Source: Leptidea sinapis
Lineage: Eukaryota > Arthropoda > Insecta > Lepidoptera > Pieridae
Reading direction: 5' to 3'
Assembly: GCF_905404315.1 (NCBI RefSeq)
Contig: NC_066287.1
Span: 3,410,001 to 3,474,000 of the forward strand
DNA: 64,000 nt
In this document: piece after piece, positions 62,201-64,000 of the stretch
Numbering within the stretch: the first letter of the stretch is position 1
Layout of the letters: each line of letters opens with the position of its first letter
Notes under the pieces: model-generated
Seen by the model: only the letters and a program-made list of their open reading frames with translations
What the model was told of the DNA's origin: nothing
The model's database searches: none
Position numbers and translations under genes: made by a program

Positions 62201-63081
62201 TGCCCAAATGCTTATTGCCCTCCTATTTAATAAAGAAATTTGTTGCAACGCCATATTGTGGCGAGCAACGTAAAAGTGGATACCATATATTCACCTCCAT
62301 ACAAAATCCCTTTAAATCGACTTCACGATAGTTAACTCGCACTGTGAATTGAATTCTTTTAAAGAGTCCCGTATTGCCTTTAGTGCGGACTAGTATGTGG
62401 TTCCATTGAGTAAATAGAATTTTTCGCGAATTAAACACTTTAAAATTGTGCTTACTGCCCAAGTAAAATAATAATAAGTCTATTTAGTTAAACTCACTGT
62501 TCATATTTCAATAATAATTTTAACTTAGTCATTAAAATATTAGTAAAGTCTCATCTGCGTTGAGTATCCTTTGTAGTAAAATAACTTCAATATCTGCGTG
62601 TCTACTTATTTTCAAGGGGCCCATTGTATTCTATTGCAAAACAACCAACCAATTTTTCGGTTTAATAACATAGTTGTGATGTTAAAAAAATAGGGAATAT
62701 GTGTATCTCTTTTCGATGTTTTATTTAATATTTATATTTAAAAAATATCCCACTGACGCGAACGCCTTAATCGCATGCTATTGTTGGATATTATATTATA
62801 TACTATGAAGTTTTAGTTAAAAGTCTAGGAAATAGTCATTAACTCTTAATCAAACGTTTTATTATTTTACTTAGCCTTCCCTTCTGATATATTGAACTTT
62901 AATGTTGAGTATTGTTATTATGTTTACATACTAGAAATAATATCAATGGAACCACAGCGTTGTAACAAAAATTGGTATATGATTCGCATTCTCATAACCG
63001 AACTAAATTGTTGATCAGTGGACCTTCCGGAGATCAAAGGGAATCACCGCAAATTCCGCACATTGGTCACCAGCTATATAG
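23133..63081 (+). CDS. PIP5K: Type I phosphatidylinositol 4-phosphate 5-kinase (partial, C-terminus outside window)
   Basis: It phosphorylates PI(4)P at the 5-OH to make PI(4,5)P2 at the plasma membrane, supporting actin control, endocytosis and phospholipase C signalling. Twelve exons join in phase into about 493 residues. Seen in order: variable N-terminus (1-60); GHRRVGEGGEITYKKIQ (67-83); the PIP kinase N-lobe with glycine-rich SNPGASGSIFY and the Lys of EFIIKTV (about 196); MNNLLP; DLKGST (Asp about 261); IMDYSLLVGIH (322-332); an acidic/charged linker; the GIID metal-binding Asp (about 421); and the activation loop SYRLRKKLEHTWKSMIHDG. Glu in KKLEH (about 433) marks type I (PI4P-specific) rather than type II kinases. 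It matches the insect Pip5k59B/Skittles group. Introns are long and repeat-filled. An optional 48-nt exon lies at 53666. Confidence 0.95.
23341..23384 (+). CDS. PIP5K: PIP5K exon 2
   Basis: Acceptor atattttcag, donor GTGAGT. It completes the split Asp codon and encodes RDRLSISEKNVPYD, ending in phase 0 as exon 3 requires. Confidence 0.78.
25070..25254 (+). mobile_element. Divergent Helitron-like fragment
   Basis: It keeps atataaaattcatgtgtcg, ctcctctaaaacggcttg and the 3' gccggatcagct, but has lost about 130 bp of the middle and the exact CTAG end. Confidence 0.5.
25864..26597 (-). pseudogene. RTE-like LINE reverse transcriptase C-terminus, split by a later LINE insertion
   Basis: Minus strand. 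26550-26597 encodes YVFSVLLYGVESWTL and 26190-25864 encodes MWVYRRILKISWMDSISNER... to IALMIADLR. Both belong to the same stretch of an RTE-like LINE RT C-terminal region, in which the LLYGVESWTL and WVYRRILKISW blocks are normally close together. The gap is filled by a jockey/CR1-like 3' end (about 26210-26545). Confidence 0.75.
26210..26545 (-). mobile_element. Jockey/CR1-like LINE 3' end nested in the RTE-like relic
   Basis: It encodes FRRIPPSHDTPQ, WNELPCAVFPGRYDMGTFKK and KGRQRSCDSSGVA in shifting frames and ends with a poly(A)-like tail (T run at 26212-26224 on the plus strand). It is 5'-truncated, as usual for target-primed insertions. Confidence 0.8.
26598..26712 (+). repeat. tRNA-derived SINE, copy 2
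   Basis: B box ggttcgagtcc within gtgggttcgagtcccgcc, then a body with acaaattacatttgtgtatt and tcccagatatcac, as in the copy at 16610-16823. The 5' half of the tRNA head is missing. Confidence 0.6.
26870..27000 (+). repeat. Interspersed repeat, family H fragment
   Basis: aaataaaacacttttaaatg followed by cgtgtaattgtaact. The same arm occurs in reverse at 28865-28975 and in pieces at 51553-51960, 57430-57508 and 57990-58110. Probably a non-autonomous DNA element. Confidence 0.55.
27600..27960 (-). other. Unidentified transcript-like segment
   Basis: On the minus strand a 76-codon frame (27895-27665) starts MPGDLNWASGEHKILFKIK and ends in CLLGGI. It is followed about 100 bp later by an AATAAA-type signal (27574 region). 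I do not recognise the product and see no splice context. It could be a retroposed gene piece or part of an unknown repeat. Confidence 0.3.
28415..28750 (-). mobile_element. Helitron-like element, third subfamily, copy 2
   Basis: Reverse orientation, ending ctggctgacccggcaaacg (CTAG altered to a CCAG/CTGG form) and starting tattagtataga|t. It contains cggaccagtaataccaga. About 336 bp. Confidence 0.65.
28860..28976 (-). repeat. Family H arm (reverse)
   Basis: It contains gttacaattacacacgtttt and aagtgttttatttaaatgtg, the reverse complement of the arm at 26870. Confidence 0.55.
29106..29385 (+). pseudogene. R1-like LINE reverse transcriptase fragment
   Basis: With one frameshift near 29170 it reads RKGRSTHDAVNRIV then a block ending GLGNTVLLATLDIKNVFNSA, followed by RWEVIMNRLAELNVPMYLQR: the RT palm region around the first catalytic Asp (TLDIKNVFNSA). 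The rest of the element is absent; a family M repeat follows immediately. Confidence 0.72.
29380..29770 (+). repeat. Family M repeat, two tandem units
   Basis: Units at about 29413-29585 and 29586-29767 both contain ctgtttacctctattttgag, gcgagtgtaaggcgtagc, ttgtcacgcacactaaag and gcaagaggctctatcta. Single copies are at 34600-34830 and 41830-42010. No coding capacity. Confidence 0.75.
30015..30142 (+). mobile_element. Jockey/CR1-like LINE 3' terminus
   Basis: Only the end is present: gattcctctggtgttgcaag, gtgatcacttaacaccaggt, tttgtcctcctattccataa and an A-run tail. Confidence 0.75.
30180..30335 (-). mobile_element. Helitron-like 3' fragment
   Basis: Starts ctagctgacctggcaaacg and includes tttcattgagatcggtcg; the distal end is unclear. 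Confidence 0.5.
30518..30655. mobile_element. Short PIF/Harbinger-like MITE
   Basis: 138 bp with inverted ends CCCCTTATTCATAATAGTC / GCCCCCTTATTCATAATGG and a TAA target duplication (30515-30517 and 30656-30658). No coding capacity. Confidence 0.75.
30695..31019 (-). mobile_element. Jockey/CR1-like LINE 3' fragment (degenerate)
   Basis: The minus strand reads ELFHLNSTAEFHPHSTRDKL and SVRFFAEIS, with several indels. The 3' end ggcgacctgctagtttgtc-type block is at 30700-30730. Confidence 0.7.
31020..32220. other. Intronic sequence without firm features
   Basis: There are open frames of 92 codons (31298-31020, minus) and 102 codons (31917-32225, plus). I recognise neither. They are probably remnants or chance frames. 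Confidence 0.4.
32225..32440 (-). pseudogene. RTE-like RT C-terminal fragment
   Basis: The minus strand reads VTKIMDKQSEHRLRWYGQIM then RRTEDHVVRN: the RLRWYGHIMR-type block typical of the RT C-terminal region of arthropod RTE/LINE elements. Stops follow. Confidence 0.6.
32720..33115 (+). mobile_element. Jockey/CR1-like LINE 3' fragment
   Basis: Starts RRDVASLCVFYRIYHGECCE, continues in other frames with WNELPCAVFPGRYFMGTFKK, and ends with gtgatcacttaacaccaggt and ctattccataa. It is a frameshifted copy of the family at 17215-18652. Confidence 0.82.
33655..33890 (+). pseudogene. LINE RNase H / zinc-knuckle end fragment
   Basis: Reads LCRFCQEAYEDPTHILLEER, the Cys-x2-Cys...His pattern found at the C-terminus of R1/jockey-type LINE proteins. 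The surrounding frame is broken and the last Cys is replaced (HILL for HILC). Confidence 0.5.
34575..34835 (+). repeat. Family M repeat, single copy
   Basis: gactgtgacagctgtgaac, tgtcacgcacactaaagcag and gcagaaggaggctcaatct match the units at 29380-29770. Confidence 0.65.
34875..34976. repeat. Family G end fragment
   Basis: It contains gctcagcccaggcgtatgaa and ends ctattactgtattgtgac, like the ends of the copies near 50455 and 61485. Confidence 0.5.
35441..35579 (+). CDS. PIP5K: PIP5K exon 3
   Basis: Acceptor tatttttcag, donor GTGAGT. It encodes PAVGPLGAMGKVHKSDRKIG, then HRRVGEGGEITYKKIQSSQI and MGSIQL plus one base. The HRRVGEGGEITYKK block is highly conserved in animal PIP5Ks. The exon is GC-rich compared with the introns. 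Confidence 0.95.
35866..36286 (+). mobile_element. CR1-like LINE 3' fragment, copy 2
   Basis: Nearly identical to 12370-12784 (RLSRVSKSFVGRCICFYNKI, KRLCGKGYYNINDFLND; tail aatatttgaatttga). It lies in PIP5K intron 3, about 290 bp past exon 3. Confidence 0.78.
36680..36810 (+). mobile_element. Jockey/CR1-like LINE 3' terminus (degenerate)
   Basis: Contains gagcatactcccacc, gagcctgttgcccgtttgcc and a long A tail, like the fragment at 5030-5395. Confidence 0.6.
37146..37355 (+). mobile_element. Non-autonomous hAT element, copy 3 (5' end deleted)
   Basis: Same family as 3206-3420. The 8-bp duplication AACTAGAC (37138-37145 and 37356-37363) is perfect, but the element starts directly at cttattttgctcaccgccc, so the first 14 bp of its terminus are missing. 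The right end keeps the ...CTATG terminus. Confidence 0.82.
37763..38129 (-). mobile_element. Helitron-like element
   Basis: Starts ctagcttacccgacagacg (CTAG end in reverse). It shares gttgttctgtagataata with the 6645/11153 subfamily and ends near tttatatatattaag. Confidence 0.6.
38215..38940. repeat. Family D element rearranged by a duplicated inversion
   Basis: Left half forward (38215-38370), about 155 bp of other DNA, left half again inverted (38527-38680), then the right half (38681-38937). The intact order is seen at 44809-45268. Termini of the aaaccgacttc type remain at the inner inversion and the right end. Confidence 0.7.
39950..40345. mobile_element. PIF/Harbinger-like MITE with GGCC ends
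   Basis: 396 bp. Inverted ends GGCCTTGTTCCCACTATGCC / GGCCGGGTTCCCATTATGCC, flanked by TAA (39947-39949 and 40346-40348). The interior has many ccgg-type motifs (ggaccggtag, ggatccggcat) and no open frame of note. Confidence 0.82.
40350..40778 (+). pseudogene. RTE-like LINE RT C-terminus and 3' end
   Basis: The plus strand reads AKLKWQWAGHIV, then after stops EWPTRTGRSSVGRPTTRWTD, DLVKIAGIRWMRAAQDRSLW and SLREAFVQQWTS, followed by the gatgatgatga 3' repeat. This is the C-terminal end of an RTE-like RT common in moths. Confidence 0.82.
41396..41716 (+). mobile_element. Helitron-like element, copy 4
   Basis: A|TCTTATATATAAAATTCTC to gtcagCTAG|T, 321 bp, with the 3' hairpin TTGTATCGCGAT...TCGGCAATACAA. 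It is the cleanest copy of the 5843 family. Confidence 0.85.
41825..42015 (+). repeat. Family M repeat, single copy
   Basis: Contains gcgagtttaaaacgtagc, ttgtcacgcacactaaag and cagcaagagactctacctag. Confidence 0.65.
42401..42715 (+). repeat. SINE-like repeat, family A, copy 4
   Basis: Full-length forward copy from gggaggttcctttgcaca to cctttactgtaataaaaaag. Confidence 0.78.
43460..43664 (+). mobile_element. Jockey/CR1-like LINE 3' end (highly degenerate)
   Basis: aatggaatgggttttcttgt and gtgcggggttcccaggacac still match the WNELPCAVFPG block; the tail is gtctcccataaaaat. Confidence 0.6.
43596..43911 (+). repeat. 158-bp tandem duplication across a LINE-LINE junction
   Basis: Units 43596-43753 and 43754-43911 start agcacagtgtgggtgatc and end gtgtggggtaa. 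Each unit contains the end of the jockey/CR1-like relic plus the first part of the following RT relic. The units differ by very few bases. Confidence 0.85.
43867..44110 (+). pseudogene. LINE RT C-terminal remnant
   Basis: Plus-strand pieces LRQLRSLRSMCGV and, in another frame, MLKWFGHVVRMSEERM match the LRRVCGV...RWFGHVERM region of RTE/CR1-type RTs. The frame is broken. Confidence 0.55.
44809..45268. mobile_element. Family D terminal-inverted-repeat element, full copy
   Basis: About 460 bp between aaaccgacttcaaaaact and tttttgaagtcggtt. It includes acctcttatgcaaaccttta and tgcatcatataaatcg-like blocks. The 68-codon frame inside is not coding. Other copies: 2428, 22462 (end), 25630 (decayed), 38215. 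Confidence 0.72.
45434..45737. mobile_element. PIF/Harbinger-like MITE with CGGCCG ends
   Basis: 304 bp. Inverted ends CGGCCGTTCCCAATATACT / CGGCCGTTCCCAATATTCA and TAA target duplications (45431-45433, 45738-45740). Confidence 0.85.
45808..46112 (-). repeat. SINE-like repeat, family A, copy 5
   Basis: Reverse copy ending about 65 bp before the acceptor of PIP5K exon 4. A short local duplication of ataatctagccgg (46062 and 46080) is present at its outer end. Confidence 0.8.
46177..46388 (+). CDS. PIP5K: PIP5K exon 4
   Basis: Acceptor gtgtaccag, donor GTGAGT. It encodes (G)IQHAIGGLASKPERDLLMQD, FMTVETTNFPHEGSNHTPAH and HYSEFKFKTYAPIAFRYFRD-LFGIQPDDFL. This is the start of the PIP kinase domain and includes the FKFKTYAPIAFRYFRDLFG core. 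Confidence 0.96.
46416..46548 (+). mobile_element. RTE-like LINE 3' fragment
   Basis: accgacgatctggtcaagat, gcgcaggaccgatcg and cagcagtggacgtctt match 40650-40775. It starts 28 bp after the donor of exon 4. Confidence 0.72.
47040..47465 (+). mobile_element. CR1-like LINE 3' scraps
   Basis: Two pieces: ccccctgagatacttgcgcc (47063) and tctcaggtctgagacatt...ttttgaataaaaatatct (47390-47462), corresponding to the 3' UTR of 12370-12784. Confidence 0.55.
47555..47640 (+). mobile_element. Jockey/CR1-like LINE scrap
   Basis: cattgtgtgtcgtttac... and ggacgagctgtttgatctga match the CVFYRIYHG...DELFDLIP region. Confidence 0.45.
48198..48325 (+). mobile_element. Helitron-like 5' fragment
   Basis: aatattataaagaggtaaag and cttgaaccgcttttgaaaat are typical of the 5' part of lepidopteran Helitron-like repeats. 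The 3' end is missing. Confidence 0.45.
48331..48400 (-). mobile_element. RTE-like LINE 3' terminus
   Basis: catcatcatcatcataccat and gaagacgtccactgctag, reverse complement of the RTE end. Confidence 0.6.
49108..49272 (+). CDS. PIP5K: PIP5K exon 5
   Basis: Acceptor gtttccag, donor GTAAAC. It encodes MSMCSAPLRELSNPGASGSI, FYLTNDDEFIIKTVQHKEGE and FLQKLLPGYYLNLDQ. It holds the nucleotide-binding glycine-rich SNPGASGSIFY and the catalytic Lys in IIKTV. Confidence 0.97.
49691..49843 (+). CDS. PIP5K: PIP5K exon 6
   Basis: Acceptor ataatttcag, donor GTATGT. It encodes NPRTLLPKFFGLYCYQCNSK, NVRLVAMNNLLPSSVKLHQK and YDLKGSTYKRK. MNNLLP and DLKGST are signature motifs of PIP kinases. Confidence 0.97.
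50455..50760 (+). repeat. Family G MITE-like repeat, near full copy
   Basis: Runs from acagtaatagaacacta to tgttcttttactatatt (inverted ends), with cgcccgaatcgacgcacgca and gcgctccgcccagacgtata inside. It ends about 20 bp before the acceptor of PIP5K exon 7. Confidence 0.65.
50781..50933 (+). CDS. PIP5K: PIP5K exon 7
   Basis: Acceptor ttctaacag, donor GTAGGT. It encodes ANKSERQKRSPTYKDLDFME, HHTEGIFLEADTYTALIKTM and QRDCRVLESFK. Confidence 0.97.
51553..51965. repeat. Family H element
   Basis: Opens attaacgcgcgtgtaattgt and closes aaagtgttttatttaaaaag, with tctgagagagaagcatcggc inside. A block like its centre (gagagagtttcttt...gagcgccatttgttccc) recurs in reverse near 52690-52770. Confidence 0.5.
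52199..52338 (+). CDS. PIP5K: PIP5K exon 8
   Basis: Acceptor cattaacag. It encodes IMDYSLLVGIHNLDEAQREK, NEERKRTESGQSDDEDGEKK and TGLNRT plus CG of an Arg codon. The donor GTATTT is weak. That weakness fits the alternative splicing suggested by the optional exon that follows. Confidence 0.95.
52811..52880 (+). mobile_element. RTE-like LINE 3' terminus
   Basis: tggagatcttttgaggagg, ctttgtccagcagcggacat and gttgatgatgatga. Confidence 0.6.
53666..53713 (+). CDS. PIP5K: PIP5K optional cassette exon (predicted)
   Basis: Acceptor tatttccag, donor GTACGG. 48 nt, a multiple of three, entering in phase 2 and leaving in phase 2. It would insert 16 residues (completing Arg, then SEQAKEDFKAQVKRT) between TGLNRT and SINRQRL. 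Exons 8 and 9 also join directly in frame (Arg-SINRQ). If the donor were ignored, the frame reads YGYFLLFCPF and stops, which would give a truncated kinase. No transcript evidence was available. Confidence 0.65.
54378..54590 (+). mobile_element. Foldback repeat with hammerhead motif (Penelope-like), copy 2
   Basis: Inverted arms aatgatttaagttttcttta (left) and its reverse complement (right, 54539-54562) around the ribozyme. The right side continues through ggatttccgcaaagtaacg to acgcctacttcaata, the apparent family terminus also seen in reverse at 662 and 57075. Confidence 0.62.
54463..54513 (+). ncRNA. Hammerhead ribozyme motif, copy 2
   Basis: AACA-CG-TC (54463-54470), CTGAGGA (54471-54477), extra T, GCCTC-GTGTA-GAGGC (54479-54493), GAA (54494-54496), stem III ACACGCGT (54497-54504), C17 at 54505, then GA-AT-TGTT. 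Core bases are complete; the expected cleavage is after 54505. One base in stem III (GTGT to GCGT) breaks its perfect self-complementarity, so activity may be reduced. Confidence 0.65.
55203..55520 (-). repeat. SINE-like repeat, family A, copy 6
   Basis: Reverse copy with gacgagcaggacgttcagct, the internal hairpin and cttcagaccgaaacagtag. Confidence 0.78.
56080..56200 (-). repeat. tRNA-SINE body fragment, copy 3
   Basis: In reverse it carries the ttgtatgtcttgttcaac-type block and a gggatatcactttaaaag segment like the body at 16610-16823. The tRNA head is not intact. Confidence 0.45.
56572..56664 (+). CDS. PIP5K: PIP5K exon 9
   Basis: Acceptor tgtgaaacag, donor GTAAGT. It encodes SINRQRLVAHSTAMESIQAE then SEPIDEEEDV, plus CC. 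The STAMESIQ block is typical of PIP5K before the activation-loop region. Only the frame that follows exon 8 (or the cassette) in phase 2 is open. Confidence 0.95.
57064..57250 (+). mobile_element. Foldback repeat with hammerhead motif, copy 3 (nested)
   Basis: Left terminus attgaagtaggcgttacttt, arm caaatgatttgagttttctt, ribozyme region, and right arm to aactcaaatcatttg. The left arm lost its ccgccaat part. Confidence 0.65.
57145..57195 (+). ncRNA. Hammerhead motif, copy 3 (mutated core)
   Basis: CTGACGA at 57153-57159, stem II GCCTC/GAGGC, but the invariant GAAA reads GATA (57176-57179), which changes A14. Stem III ACGTGT and C17 are kept. Expected to be inactive. Confidence 0.6.
57430..58110. 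repeat. Family H element split by a CR1-like LINE end
   Basis: Arm aattaacgcgagtgttacac to gattcaaacgagtgtt (57430-57508), then the inserted LINE end, then the other arm with gttcttgaaacgtcggg and cacacattttaatgctttaa (57990-58100). Confidence 0.55.
57509..57822 (-). mobile_element. CR1-like LINE 3' fragment, copy 3 (reverse)
   Basis: Reverse complement of 12370-12784: tail attcaaattcaaacattttt at the left, then the 3' UTR and the LND/KRLCGK coding end. It is truncated about 100 bp earlier than the other copies. Confidence 0.78.
58162..58294 (+). CDS. PIP5K: PIP5K exon 10 (activation loop)
   Basis: Acceptor aaatctcgcag, donor GTGAGT. It encodes PGGIPARNARGERLLLFLGI, IDILQSYRLRKKLEHTWKSM and IHDG. 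It holds the IID metal-binding Asp and the KKLEH loop whose Glu sets PI4P specificity. Confidence 0.97.
58335..58566 (+). repeat. SINE-like repeat, family A, copy 7 (internally deleted)
   Basis: Forward copy starting gggaggctactttgcacag about 40 bp after the exon 10 donor. The internal hairpin is partly lost. Confidence 0.75.
58868..59185 (-). repeat. SINE-like repeat, family A, copy 8
   Basis: Reverse full-length copy with the hairpin around gccgctcaggattcttg. A small LINE scrap follows (59200-59285: ctccacagtgcggtttctc). Confidence 0.78.
59414..59501 (+). CDS. PIP5K: PIP5K exon 11
   Basis: Acceptor ttatttcag, donor GTACGT. It encodes DTVSVHRPSFYAQRFLDFMG then KTVFKKIPS, plus T. VHRPxFYAxRF closes the activation loop of type I PIP kinases. 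Confidence 0.96.
59640..60830. other. PIP5K intron 11, first part
   Basis: A CT-rich microsatellite sits at 59637-59660. The 178-codon open frame at 60209-60745 shows no motif. Its N-terminal third overlaps a repeat shared with 22690-22830 (agcacacttttgc...). Confidence 0.45.
61485..61797 (-). repeat. Family G MITE-like repeat, reverse copy
   Basis: Ends aatactgtaatagactata and attactgtattgtgac. It contains acgtctggacggagcgctag and ggacagcgacaccagtctc in reverse of the 50455 copy. Confidence 0.6.
62020..62240 (+). mobile_element. Jockey/CR1-like LINE 3' end (old copy)
   Basis: gttcctccacagtgaggttt, aactctggtgttgtaagaga and attgccctcctatttaataa, with many substitutions. Confidence 0.65.
63019..63081 (+). 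CDS. PIP5K: PIP5K exon 12 (last exon in window)
   Basis: Acceptor gttgatcag. The T left from exon 11 plus TG gives Leu, then DLPEIKGNHRKFRTLVTSYI and one base. The phase fit with exon 11 (KKIPS-LDLPEIKG) is strong support. The donor GTACTG is modest. If it is not used, the frame stays open to a TGA at 63163-63165 and would give an alternative C-terminus. The remaining C-terminus lies beyond the window. Confidence 0.82.
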   Translation, partial: WTFRRSKGITANSAHWSPAI

Positions 63082-63169
63082 GTACTGTTGGCCATACGAT
63101 ACTGGTTATATGCGTCCGTAAAATTACACGTGTGTATAGTGCGACAATGATCACAACGTGCGACTGATT

Positions 63170-64000
63170 CTGGAAGCATAGACGCCATCTTGCGAATCTG
63201 TCAATTATGACAATTCAACGTATATATCTATGTCTTCTCTGTAATTGATTAATTAAATTTTGTAATGGAAAATATTTTTACTACTCTCCAGAAAAGCGAG
63301 GAGTAATTTATACAACTAACACTAAAGTTTTTGTCACTACAATAGTATGTATGTCCAGAAATAATGATTTCTAATATATAAGCATTCCTGCAGTATATAA
63401 TATAACAATATGGCATACGTATTCGTAGCACTGTTTCTCATGATTTCAATCACGTTCGGATACTTGTCGTACTAAACATGATTCGATTAAACTTCCCTAA
63501 ATGAGGGTAGTTCTAATTGAATATGTGTGCTGTTTTTCGGACGGTGTGTTTTTTTAGAATGGGATTGGGTATTGGTGTTTTCTTGTACCATAAATTTGAA
63601 TATTGTTATAAGTACTTTATTGTTTAAACATATTTAAATTTTTTTTTGTAATGGTAATGAATTGAGTGTTTATAAAAACATTATATTTTGCTTATTTTGT
63701 GTATTGTGAAGATACTTTAAAATCGCTTCTTCTAAGTATTTTGTAACATAGGTTAACCAACACCCGATCCCATGTTCAGGTATTTTGATTTTTTCAAATT
63801 GTCTAATATATAACCCTGTGTTTCGTGATTGTCTTTTTGTTTCGGCATGTAGTTCGTTTCGTTGTTTCGTTTTTCCTTTGAAGCTATTGTTTTTTATTTG
63901 CATGACATTAAAGTACAGTCATGCACGCTCCCCAACTCCTTAAACAAACCCGTCGCATATGAAATTAATATCTGTATTTTTCACTTTTTCTCACAATTGT
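63170..64000. other. Downstream intronic or flanking sequence
   Basis: AT-rich, no recognised exon or repeat family. Short open frames on both strands look like chance. Confidence 0.45.

Overview
The window is nuclear DNA of an insect, almost certainly a moth or butterfly. It is AT-rich, has spliced genes with long introns, and is packed with transposon relics of types common in Lepidoptera: Helitron-like A|TC...CTAG|T repeats, jockey/CR1-like and RTE-like LINE 3' ends, hAT, PIF/Harbinger, pogo/Tigger and Mutator-like elements, and tRNA-headed SINEs. There is no operon structure, CRISPR array or bacterial gene.

Two host genes can be rebuilt exon by exon. (1) On the minus strand from 14572 leftwards: a PWWP-domain protein of the HDGF/LEDGF family. 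Four coding exons (14492-14572, 6242-6297, 4812-4974, 2726-2812) give about 129 residues, and the gene runs off the left edge. (2) On the plus strand from 23133 rightwards: type I phosphatidylinositol 4-phosphate 5-kinase (PIP5K, the enzyme that makes PI(4,5)P2). Twelve constitutive coding exons (23133-23229, 23341-23384, 35441-35579, 46177-46388, 49108-49272, 49691-49843, 50781-50933, 52199-52338, 56572-56664, 58162-58294, 59414-59501, 63019-63081) join in phase into about 493 residues. A 48-nt in-frame optional exon lies at 53666-53713. The C-terminus is outside the window. The two genes are divergent, about 8.6 kb apart between start codons.

Layout: 1-14.6 kb is PWWP gene introns filled with repeats; 14.6-23.1 kb is the intergenic region (Mutator-like foldback, tRNA-SINE, LINE reverse transcriptase pseudogene, decayed pogo transposon, possible upstream promoter exon); 23.1-64 kb is PIP5K, whose introns hold most of the remaining repeats.

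The most interesting non-genic signal is a Penelope-like or foldback repeat that carries a small hammerhead ribozyme motif. It has the full catalytic core, a GCCTC/GAGGC stem II, a loopless self-complementary stem III and a two-part stem I. Copies are at 744-794 (minus), 54463-54513 (plus) and 57145-57195 (plus, core mutated), with a remnant near 10.2 kb. Several transposon insertions can be dated relative to one another from nesting and exact target-site duplications. I saw no novel protein-coding system.
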